This document shows positions 24,974 to 30,987 of a stretch of 30,987 nt of DNA, piece by piece (position 1 is the first letter of the stretch; every line of letters starts with the position of its first letter). Source of the DNA: an uncultured Clostridia bacterium. GTDB lineage: Bacteria; Bacillota; Clostridia; Lachnospirales; Lachnospiraceae. The notes below the pieces were generated by a model. The model was not told the DNA's origin and ran no database searches. It saw only the letters and a list, made by a program, of their open reading frames with translations. Both the position numbers and the translations under genes were made by a program. The stretch lies in the NCBI GenBank assembly GCA_947304065.1, contig CAMZAI010000005.1, positions 1 to 30,987 of the forward strand, in the 5' to 3' direction.

Positions 24974-26074
24974 ATGGAAAACAAACATAAGAAAGTATTA
25001 TATAAATCATTAGCGATACTAATGCTAATGATAACGCCGCTTCTGACATGCTCGTGCACATTAAAAAGCGGAGCACGAAAAAGCGCGGGAACAGCTGATG
25101 ATACGGGCTTTTCGACGGTCCGTGAGAGCGGGTATCTGTCCGCGTCTTTCTTCGCTTTCGATACATATATGACGATCACCGTCTACGAAGACAAAGACGG
25201 GCCGGTAGATGAGAGCGGCATGCGAAGACTTGCCGAAGAGGCGCAGAGGCTCGAGAAGATATTCAGCACGACGGATCCGGAGTCAGAGGTATACCGATTC
25301 AACCTGAGGAGCAGCGACCGTATGGAGTTCTCTGCGGAAGTATTGCAGCTGTTCGGGCGGACGAAGGATATATTTGAACGTACCGGCGGAGCGCTCGATG
25401 CGACCGCCTACCCGCTGGTCAGGGCCTGGGGCTTTACCACGGGAGAGCACAGGATCCCTTCGGAAGCGGAACTTTCTGAACTGCTCGCGAAAGTAGGCAT
25501 GGAAAAGGTCAGCGCATCGGAGAACGAACTGATCGCGGAAAAAGGAACGGAGCTTGATTTCGGGGCGACTGCCAAAGGGTATCTCTCCGACGTGCTCACC
25601 GGAATGCTGAAAAACATGGGAGCGGAGCATGCGATGCTCGACCTCGGGGGCAATATAGAGGTCATCGGGACCAAAGCGGACGGCAGTAAATGGAAGATAG
25701 GCATAAAGGATCCGAAGAACGAAGCCGGGATCATTGGATATGTATCCGTCAGTGATGCGGCGGTTGTGACATCCGGCGGATACGAGAGGTATTTTACGGA
25801 CGATGCGGGCAATGTGTACTGGCACATACTCGATCCGTCCACGGGAAGTCCGGCGCACTCGGGAGTGATATCCGCCACGATAGTTGGCGAAGACGCGACG
25901 CTCTGCGACGCGCTCTCGACAGCCTTCTTCGTAATGGGAGCCGAAGGAGCCGCAGACTATTATGAGACTTACGGCGGCATAGAGTATATACTGGTCATGG
26001 AGGACGGCAGCCGTATCGTCTCGGAGGGACTGAAAGAGGTATTTACGGCGACTGATACGTCAGCTGTAGAATAA
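24974..26074 (+). CDS. apbE: FAD:protein FMN transferase, lipoprotein (ApbE family)
   Basis: Attaches FMN covalently to Ser/Thr of exported flavoproteins, using FAD. 366 residues from ATG 24974 (MENKHKKVLYK); TTG 24968 in frame is an alternative, and neither has a good ribosome binding site. A lipoprotein signal is likely: basic n-region, hydrophobic core 8-24, then LLTCSC with Cys26 or Cys28 as the lipidated residue. ApbE signatures: SAFFAFDTYMTIT-like opening, TGGALDATAYPLVRAWGF, DFGATAKGYLSD, LDLGGNIEV and the metal/FAD motif HILDPSTGSPAHSG. Acts outside the membrane. No flavoprotein substrate (rnf, nqr, fumarate reductase-like) is present nearby, so its target is unknown. Confidence 0.9.
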   Translation: MENKHKKVLYKSLAILMLMITPLLTCSCTLKSGARKSAGTADDTGFSTVRESGYLSASFFAFDTYMTITVYEDKDGPVDESGMRRLAEEAQRLEKIFSTTDPESEVYRFNLRSSDRMEFSAEVLQLFGRTKDIFERTGGALDATAYPLVRAWGFTTGEHRIPSEAELSELLAKVGMEKVSASENELIAEKGTELDFGATAKGYLSDVLTGMLKNMGAEHAMLDLGGNIEVIGTKADGSKWKIGIKDPKNEAGIIGYVSVSDAAVVTSGGYERYFTDDAGNVYWHILDPSTGSPAHSGVISATIVGEDATLCDALSTAFFVMGAEGAADYYETYGGIEYILVMEDGSRIVSEGLKEVFTATDTSAVE

Positions 26075-26109
26075 ATGTCGGAAAAAATAAAGCAAAGAAG
26101 AAATATTTA

Positions 26110-26211
26110 TTAAATCAGGATATAACATAATACCAAAGATGGACTTCCGGAAACAGCCGCCGGACGACCCTGAGGGATGACTGAAAGTGACCGATTCTGT
26201 TAAATCAGGAT
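26110..26211 (+). repeat. Pair of 12-base direct repeats upstream of the sigma factor gene
   Basis: TTAAATCAGGAT occurs at 26110-26121 and again at 26200-26211, start points 90 bases apart, each followed by an AT-rich stretch with -10-like hexamers (TATAAC 26121-26126; TATAAT 26219-26224). Possibly a regulator's paired binding sites or duplicated promoter DNA. The 220-base gap 26075-26294 holds these repeats and the ECF promoter but no gene. Confidence 0.5.
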
Positions 26212-26249
26212 TTAATATTATAATATATGAAAAATGTTGCATATTTTTT

Positions 26250-26277
26250 GGAACCGGGTGGGGAACTTACTCGTCTA
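26250..26277 (+). promoter_or_regulatory. ECF-type promoter of the sigma factor gene
   Basis: GGAACC (26250-26255), 16-base spacer, CGTCTA (26272-26277). This is the classical ECF consensus (GGAAC-N16/17-CGTC) and differs from sigma-A promoters elsewhere in the window. It implies that the sigma factor activates its own operon. The predicted start near 26284 leaves a leader of about 10 bases. Confidence 0.75.
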
Positions 26278-26294
26278 ATGTGTGAAAGGGAGCT

Positions 26295-26813
26295 ATGAAC
26301 GAAGAAAGAAACAGGAATGACTATTCCATCGAACAGCTGATGCGCGAGCATGGCAATGCCGTCCTGCGGACCGCATACGCATATGTGAACGACAGGGATG
26401 CGGCGGAAGATCTCTTTCAGGAGGTCTTTATAAAGGCCTATTATAATATGGATAAATTCCGGGGAGACTGTTCGATTAAGAGCTGGCTGATCAGGATAAC
26501 GATCAACGTCTGTAAGGACTATCTGAAGAGCGCTTACCAGCAGAAGGTCGTTCCGATGATGGAATTTGAGGAAGACGCCATTGTTTCGGACAACGATTTC
26601 GAGGAGATCGAGAACGCGGACCGGAACAAAACGATAAGGCAGGCGGTCGAGTCTCTGCCGGAGGCTTACCGCGAGGTAGTAATGAGTGTTTACTTTAATG
26701 AAATGAGCGTGGCCGAGACGGCGGAGGCTTTGGGAATAGCCGAAGGAACGGTAAAGAGCAGGCTGTCGAGGGCACGTGATGTACTAAAAAATAAACTGGA
26801 AGGGAGGATCTGA
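26295..26813 (+). CDS. ECF RNA polymerase sigma factor
   Basis: 172 residues, standard for the extracytoplasmic-function group. Region 2 (about 12-80) has the core-binding and -10 recognition helices with DAAEDLFQEVFIKAY and the CSIKSWLIRITINVCKDYLK stretch. Region 4 (about 113-168) has LPEAYREVVMSVYFNEMSVAETAEALGIAEGT split into the usual helix-turn-helix, then VKSRLSRARDVLK. Region 3 is missing, as expected. ATG 26295 follows AAAGGGAG. The partner anti-sigma gene starts 2 bases after the stop. It resembles the SigM/SigV/SigW-like families of Firmicutes that respond to envelope stress; the signal here is unknown. Confidence 0.93.
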   Translation: MNEERNRNDYSIEQLMREHGNAVLRTAYAYVNDRDAAEDLFQEVFIKAYYNMDKFRGDCSIKSWLIRITINVCKDYLKSAYQQKVVPMMEFEEDAIVSDNDFEEIENADRNKTIRQAVESLPEAYREVVMSVYFNEMSVAETAEALGIAEGTVKSRLSRARDVLKNKLEGRI

Positions 26814-26815
26814 CC

Positions 26816-27976
26816 ATGAACGAAGATATCAGGAAAAATATTGTTGACGAAAGCGGCAAAAACTCCGACAATATAGTTGATATCGAGGCTTTTGCCGGCA
26901 GTTACGAAGCTGACGCAGAGTTTGAAAACTTAATAAAGAACGGCCTTAATGAGTCTTGGGACGATCTGGGACTTTCGGTAAGCGACGATCTGATCGCACG
27001 CACCATGGACGCGATAAAGAATGCGGATGAGAGTGCAAAGGCGTTCCCCGTAGCTGAGGCGCCGGTTAGGACAGCCCGTGAAAGCACCGAGACCGCTGCG
27101 GCACCTGTAAAGAACAGGAGCGCAAAGTACCGCAGATTCGCGAGGATCGCGGCGGGCATCGCGGCAGCAGCTCTTATAGGTATATTCGGTATAGGAGTCT
27201 TAAAAAGCGGATTGTTCTTCTCGAAGAAGTCCGCGGACAGCGCGAGCTATGATACAAATTCGAACTCAGCTCCGATGAGCATGGCTGCAAGTGACAACAG
27301 CGTTTCGGACAGCAAAAAGTCCGAGAGCAGGAAATCCGATGCGGGCGAGACCGCTGCGGACAGCATTCTGGACATGATCGGTGCGAATAACGCGGCTGAG
27401 GATGGTTATTTTGATGAATCGCAGATCACTGCATCGACCGGTTCCTGGAATGTGGATAAAGAGGCAGACGGCGACTCACGGACGGAGAGCCCTGAGCCCA
27501 TGGCCACCGCAGCGCCCGATTTTTCCCTGGACAGCGGTTCGTTAAAGGCCATGGAACCCCAGACATCAACCGATCTTGTCGAAGATATTGTTGAAACAGA
27601 TGAAAGTGACGAGAGCGACGGAACGGCATTTCCCGATATCAATGCAGTTCTTCTTGACATGGACGAAGAAGAGCAGGCAGTTATATTAAAAGAATATATC
27701 GAGAGTGTCAGGGGAGAGCTCCTGGACACTGCGGTTGAAACGTCTTATCCCGAGGATACGGACGCGATCCTTTTCAGTGCGGTATGGTCTGATGAGGACA
27801 CGGATTCCGCAGGACTGTTTACGAGATGCGATATCTACGGCGACCGTGTTGTTTATTCACACGGTTCGGTCCTGGACCATATCGCGCCCGACTTTACGGT
27901 CGAGGAATATTCGCTGGAGGACGGAGAGACCGTAGCCGCCGAACTTCTGCGGCTGTCCGGAGGAGCCACGGAGTAG
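26816..27976 (+). CDS. Membrane-anchored anti-sigma factor (putative)
   Basis: 386 residues, starting 2 bases after the sigma gene with GGGAGG as ribosome binding site. The cytosolic N-terminal part (1-105) includes LSVSDDLIARTMDAI (53-67), a helix found in many sigma-binding proteins of Clostridia. One transmembrane helix spans about 109-129, preceded by Lys/Arg residues, so the C-terminal 255 residues lie outside. That part begins with a long Ser/Asp/Ala-rich disordered stretch (about 135-270) and ends in a compact region (about 280-380) of unrecognised fold. There is no zinc motif HxxxCxxC; the cytosolic part has no cysteine. The role is inferred from position, topology and the helix. Confidence 0.72.
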   Translation: MNEDIRKNIVDESGKNSDNIVDIEAFAGSYEADAEFENLIKNGLNESWDDLGLSVSDDLIARTMDAIKNADESAKAFPVAEAPVRTARESTETAAAPVKNRSAKYRRFARIAAGIAAAALIGIFGIGVLKSGLFFSKKSADSASYDTNSNSAPMSMAASDNSVSDSKKSESRKSDAGETAADSILDMIGANNAAEDGYFDESQITASTGSWNVDKEADGDSRTESPEPMATAAPDFSLDSGSLKAMEPQTSTDLVEDIVETDESDESDGTAFPDINAVLLDMDEEEQAVILKEYIESVRGELLDTAVETSYPEDTDAILFSAVWSDEDTDSAGLFTRCDIYGDRVVYSHGSVLDHIAPDFTVEEYSLEDGETVAAELLRLSGGATE

Positions 27977-28051
27977 GACTGAAGAGCCGGTCACAGACAA
28001 ATAATAAGGCACAGGAGATCCTGGTCGCCCGACACTCGGAACGGAGAACAT

Positions 28052-28501
28052 ATGTCGGAAACGATCAGGATCACTTATTTATCGGACAAAATAGACAAGC
28101 TTCGCTACATCGACGGGAAATCCGACTGGATCGACCTGCGTGCGGCGGAGCATGTTGTGCTTAAAAAGGGAGATTTTAAGCTGATAAGCTTAGGCGTCAG
28201 CATGAGGCTCCCGGACGGCTACGAGGCCGTTGTGGTGCCGCGCAGCTCCACCTATAAGAACTTCGGAATAATACAGGCCAACAGCTGCGGGGTCATAGAC
28301 GAGAGCTACGGGAAATACAGCTGCGAGGATGTGTGGTGCATGCCGGTCATAGCAATGCGTGACACCGAGATCAATATAAACGACAGGATATGCCAGTTCA
28401 GGATACAGAAGCACCAGCCCGAGATAATCTTCGAGGAGGCCAATCCTGAGGAGATGAAGGGCGAGGCCAGAGGAGGATTCGGCATAACCGGAAAGCAGTA
28501 A
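28052..28501 (+). CDS. dut: dUTP diphosphatase
   Basis: Hydrolyses dUTP to dUMP, keeping uracil out of DNA and feeding dTMP synthesis. 149 residues, typical of the trimeric family. The five motifs are recognisable: DLRAAEHV (1), VVPRSSTYKNFG (2), NSCGVIDESYGKY (3, with the catalytic Asp of GVIDxxY), NDRICQFRIQKH (4) and RGGFGITGK (5, flexible phosphate-binding arm). Motif 3 is followed by an insertion CEDVW in place of the usual GE/GEW. ATG 28052 follows GGAG (28043-28046). It sits between the anti-sigma and serine dehydratase genes without an obvious link; the preceding gap of 75 bases shows no clear promoter. Confidence 0.93.
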   Translation: MSETIRITYLSDKIDKLRYIDGKSDWIDLRAAEHVVLKKGDFKLISLGVSMRLPDGYEAVVVPRSSTYKNFGIIQANSCGVIDESYGKYSCEDVWCMPVIAMRDTEININDRICQFRIQKHQPEIIFEEANPEEMKGEARGGFGITGKQ

Positions 28502-28566
28502 GGACGGATGCGGATCCGGCGCAGGCGGAAAACAGTAATACAGGATATGGATAAACGGAGCAGATT

Positions 28567-29829
28567 ATGGAATCATTGCGTGAATTGTACAAAATAGGGC
28601 ACGGCCCTTCGAGCTCGCATACGATGGGACCTTCAAAGGCATCGAAGCTTTTTCTTAAGGAATTCCCCGACGCGGACGAATACAAGGTCTATCTCTACGG
28701 GTCCCTGGCCAAAACGGGCAAGGGGCATATGACCGATGTCATCATCAAGCAGGAGTTTGCGGGCCATGACATCGAGGTCATCTTCGACCCGTTAAAGCGC
28801 GGACTGCCGCACGCGAACACGATGGAGATGTTCGCGTTCAAGGAGAACGAGCAGATAGGCTACTGGCGCGTTTACAGCATCGGCGGAGGAGATATCACCG
28901 TCGAGGGAAAAGGCGGGATCAAACCTCCGGAGATCTATAAGCTCAACACGTTCGCCGAGATAAAGAAATACTGCTACGACAAGGATATAAGGCTCTGGCA
29001 GTACGTTCAGGAGGTCGAGGGACGCGAGATCTGGGACTACCTCGAGGAGGTATGGACCACGATGCGCCACGCGATCACAGAGGGCCTGAGGGCCGAAGGA
29101 GTGCTGCCCGGCGGTCTCGGACTGCAGCGCAAGGCAAAGACCCTGTACGGACGCAACCACATGGATGAGTCATCGGCGACCAGGGAGAACAGAGTGGTCT
29201 GTTCCTACGCATTTGCGGTGAGTGAGCAGAACGCGAGCCTCGGCGAGATCGTAACGGCTCCCACATGCGGTTCCTGCGGCATAGTTCCCGCGGTGCTCCG
29301 CTTTATCCAGGAACGTAAGGATTTCTCGGACAGGGAGATACTGCACGCGCTGGCTACGGGAGGCTTAGTAGGGAACCTTATCAAGCACAACGCTTCGATA
29401 AGCGGCGCGGAGTGCGGCTGCCAGGCGGAGGTAGGCTCTGCGTGCTCGATGGCCGCTGCGGCCGCGGCGGAGGCATACGGCATGGATATGGACCAGATAG
29501 AGTATGCCGCTGAGATAGCGATGGAGCATCATCTGGGACTTACCTGCGACCCTATCGCGGGTCTCGTACAGATCCCCTGCATAGAAAGAAACGCGGTTGC
29601 GGCGATGCGCGCGATCGATGCAGTACGACTCGCGAATTTCCTCAGCGATTCGCGTAAAATATCGCTCGACATGGTAATTAAGACCATGTATAATACAGGG
29701 CGTGATATGGGAAAGAACTATCGCGAAACGTCGGAAGGCGGCCTTGCTGTGACTTACACCGATGAGCACTCAATGGACGACGCCGCGGGCGAAGCAGCGG
29801 AAAACAATGTAAGAAAAGGAGACGAGTAA
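28567..29829 (+). CDS. sdaA: L-serine ammonia-lyase, iron-sulfur, single-chain
   Basis: Converts L-serine to pyruvate and ammonia with an oxygen-labile 4Fe-4S cluster. 420 residues carry both the beta-like N-terminal domain (GHGPSSSHTMGP, serine-binding) and the alpha-like catalytic domain. The latter shows APTCGSCGIVPAVL and GSACSMAAAAAAEAYG. Likely cluster ligands are Cys285, Cys327 and Cys338 (ECGCQAEVG; LTCDPIAGLVQIPC), with exactly the spacing of the Legionella enzyme (42 and 11 residues). ATG 28567 follows ACGGAG. The next gene, a diaminopimelate dehydrogenase, begins 2 bases after the stop, so the two are coupled. The [4Fe-4S] type is common in anaerobic Clostridia. Confidence 0.94.
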   Translation: MESLRELYKIGHGPSSSHTMGPSKASKLFLKEFPDADEYKVYLYGSLAKTGKGHMTDVIIKQEFAGHDIEVIFDPLKRGLPHANTMEMFAFKENEQIGYWRVYSIGGGDITVEGKGGIKPPEIYKLNTFAEIKKYCYDKDIRLWQYVQEVEGREIWDYLEEVWTTMRHAITEGLRAEGVLPGGLGLQRKAKTLYGRNHMDESSATRENRVVCSYAFAVSEQNASLGEIVTAPTCGSCGIVPAVLRFIQERKDFSDREILHALATGGLVGNLIKHNASISGAECGCQAEVGSACSMAAAAAAEAYGMDMDQIEYAAEIAMEHHLGLTCDPIAGLVQIPCIERNAVAAMRAIDAVRLANFLSDSRKISLDMVIKTMYNTGRDMGKNYRETSEGGLAVTYTDEHSMDDAAGEAAENNVRKGDE

Positions 29830-29831
29830 AG

Positions 29832-30815
29832 ATGATCAGATTAGGAATACTCGGCTACGGCAACTTAGGACGCGGTATCGAGTGTGCGGTAAAGCACAAC
29901 GCGGATATGGAGCTGAAAGCCGTTTTCACCAGGAGAGATCCGGCAGCCGTACAGATCAGGACCGAGGGCGCACGCGTGTACAGCGCGAACGACCTTGCGG
30001 CACATAAGGACGAGATCGACGTTCTCATCCTCTGCGGCGGCAGCGCGACGGACCTGCCCGAGCAGACACCCGCGGCTGTTAAGCTCTTTAATGTAGTCGA
30101 CAGCTTCGACACACACGCACGTATTCCCGAGCATTTTGAAAATGTCGACAAGGCGGCGAAGGAAAGCGGCCACATCGGCATCATTTCCTGCGGATGGGAT
30201 CCCGGCATGTTCTCGCTCGCGCGTCTCTACGGCAACGTTATCCTGCCCGAGGGCAAGGACTACACCTTCTGGGGCAAGGGCGTGAGCCAGGGCCATTCCG
30301 ACGCGATCAGACGCATTAAGGGCGTAGTTGACGCAAGGCAGTACACCATCCCCGTTCCCGCAGCCCTCGAGGCCGTAAGGAGCGGTGAGTGCCCCGAGCT
30401 GACCACCAGACAGAAGCATACGAGAGAGTGCTTTGTGGTAGCCGAGGAGGGTGCGGATCTCGCAAGGATCGAGAACGAGATCAAGACCATGCCCAACTAT
30501 TTCTCGGATTACGATACAACAGTGCATTTCATAAGCATGGAAGAGCTTAAGCGCGATCATGCGGGCCTGCCTCACGGCGGCTTCGTTATCCGCAGCGGCG
30601 TTTCGGGCTGGAACAATGAGAACAGGCACACGATCGAGTACAGCTTAAAGCTCGATTCGAACCCCGAGTTCACCACACAGGTGCTCGTAGCGTTCGCAAG
30701 AGCGGCTTACCGCCTCAACAAAGACGGTGTCTGCGGCTGCAAGACTGTGCTTGACATCCCTCCGATCATGCTGAGCGCCATGGATCCCGCGGAGATCAGG
30801 GCACATCTCGTCTGA
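29832..30815 (+). CDS. ddh: meso-Diaminopimelate dehydrogenase
   Basis: Reductively aminates tetrahydrodipicolinate to meso-diaminopimelate with NADPH and ammonia, a one-step route to the wall and lysine precursor. 327 residues, normal length. The nucleotide-binding loop is GYGNLGRG (8-15); substrate-site motifs include NVVDSFDTHARIPEH, ISCGWDPGMFS, FWGKGVSQGHSDAIRR and HGGFVIRSGVSGWN. ATG 29832 follows AAAAGGAGA overlapping the sdaA end. Its coupling with the ammonia-releasing serine dehydratase is suggestive: the upstream product may supply the ammonium this enzyme needs, but that is inference. A short stem-loop follows. Confidence 0.95.
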   Translation: MIRLGILGYGNLGRGIECAVKHNADMELKAVFTRRDPAAVQIRTEGARVYSANDLAAHKDEIDVLILCGGSATDLPEQTPAAVKLFNVVDSFDTHARIPEHFENVDKAAKESGHIGIISCGWDPGMFSLARLYGNVILPEGKDYTFWGKGVSQGHSDAIRRIKGVVDARQYTIPVPAALEAVRSGECPELTTRQKHTRECFVVAEEGADLARIENEIKTMPNYFSDYDTTVHFISMEELKRDHAGLPHGGFVIRSGVSGWNNENRHTIEYSLKLDSNPEFTTQVLVAFARAAYRLNKDGVCGCKTVLDIPPIMLSAMDPAEIRAHLV

Positions 30816-30847
30816 GACGGACATTTGTCGGGCAGAGGCATACAAAC

Positions 30848-30862
30848 CCGCATAATATGCGG
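30848..30862 (+). other. Hairpin after ddh
   Basis: CCGCAT (30848-30853) / ATGCGG (30857-30862) with a 3-base loop. No T-run follows, so termination here would be weak; it lies just ahead of the next promoter. Confidence 0.35.
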
Positions 30863-30880
30863 ATAAATGCGAAAATGTCC

Positions 30881-30908
30881 TTGACAGGCAGACAAAAAGT
30901 GCTAGAAT
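30881..30908 (+). promoter_or_regulatory. Sigma-A promoter of the T-box transcript
   Basis: Perfect -35 TTGACA (30881-30886), 16-base spacer, -10 TAGAAT (30903-30908). Predicted start near 30915, directly before the T-box. Confidence 0.8.
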
Positions 30909-30914
30909 AATGCC

Positions 30915-30987
30915 AACACGATGACGGGAAGAGTAGTATGACACGAGTCCTCAGAGAGGTCCGCATTTGGTGCGAGCGGGCCGGCGA
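30915..30987 (+). promoter_or_regulatory. T-box leader, 5' part of stem I (cut by window edge)
   Basis: The opening GATGACGGGAAGAGTAGTA (30920-30938) is the usual start of T-box stem I, containing the lower stem and kink-turn strand. It is followed by the AG-bulge motif CAGAGAGG (30952-30959) and the distal helix GTCCGC (30959-30964) / GCGGGC (30976-30981) around a loop with TTGGTGCGA. T-boxes sense uncharged tRNA and control aminoacyl-tRNA synthetase or amino-acid genes by antitermination. The specifier codon, on the 3' side of stem I, lies beyond the window, so the amino acid cannot be given. Confidence 0.78.

Overview
The window reads as an ordinary chromosomal segment of a fermentative Bacillota, most likely class Clostridia and perhaps Lachnospiraceae-like. 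The grounds are a Firmicutes-type 6S RNA, AddAB instead of RecBCD, a T-box leader, a meso-diaminopimelate dehydrogenase, a single-chain iron-sulfur serine dehydratase, a Thermotoga/Bacillus-type CheY and strong AGGAGG ribosome binding sites. Base composition is fairly GC-rich in the coding regions. I see no insertion sequence, prophage, CRISPR array, tRNA or rRNA. Every gene except the first lies on the plus strand. The taxonomic assignment is inference; the gene identities rest on motifs read from the translated sequence.

Layout. (1) 1-867, minus strand: a D-2-hydroxyacid dehydrogenase cut by the window edge, divergent from tgt, with a good promoter facing each way. (2) 1073-2595: tgt and yajC, the usual queuine/Sec neighbourhood. 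(3) 2699-5756: a small secreted Ig-like protein followed by an OmpR-type response regulator and its membrane histidine kinase. (4) 5757-6251: a non-coding stretch holding a 6S RNA (promoter, long closing helix, apical stem) and a second structured segment just ahead of nadE. (5) 6252-21031: a long, tightly packed run: nadE, ftsH, a 76-residue unknown gene, uvrC, addB, addA, a SAM methyltransferase and hslO (Hsp33). Several genes overlap, and this cluster covers NAD synthesis, membrane proteolysis, excision repair, recombination and redox chaperoning. (6) 21068-23397: a strong promoter and terminator around a stand-alone CheY, then a degenerate hybrid-kinase-like protein that keeps an HPt histidine. 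(7) 23493-26074: an M18 aminopeptidase with a lysine/alanine-rich tail, a terminator-like hairpin and an ApbE flavin-transferase lipoprotein. (8) 26250-27976: an ECF sigma factor with an ECF-type promoter of its own, and its membrane anti-sigma partner. (9) 28052-30815: dUTPase, L-serine dehydratase and diaminopimelate dehydrogenase. (10) 30881-30987: a promoter and the start of a T-box leader whose gene lies beyond the window.

The least ordinary points are the CheY next to a pseudokinase/HPt scaffold, the structured RNA segment between 6S RNA and nadE, the self-regulating sigma/anti-sigma unit with a 12-base direct repeat upstream, and the small unknown gene between ftsH and uvrC. Nothing here amounts to a clearly new system; the CheY/pseudokinase pair is the best candidate for one.
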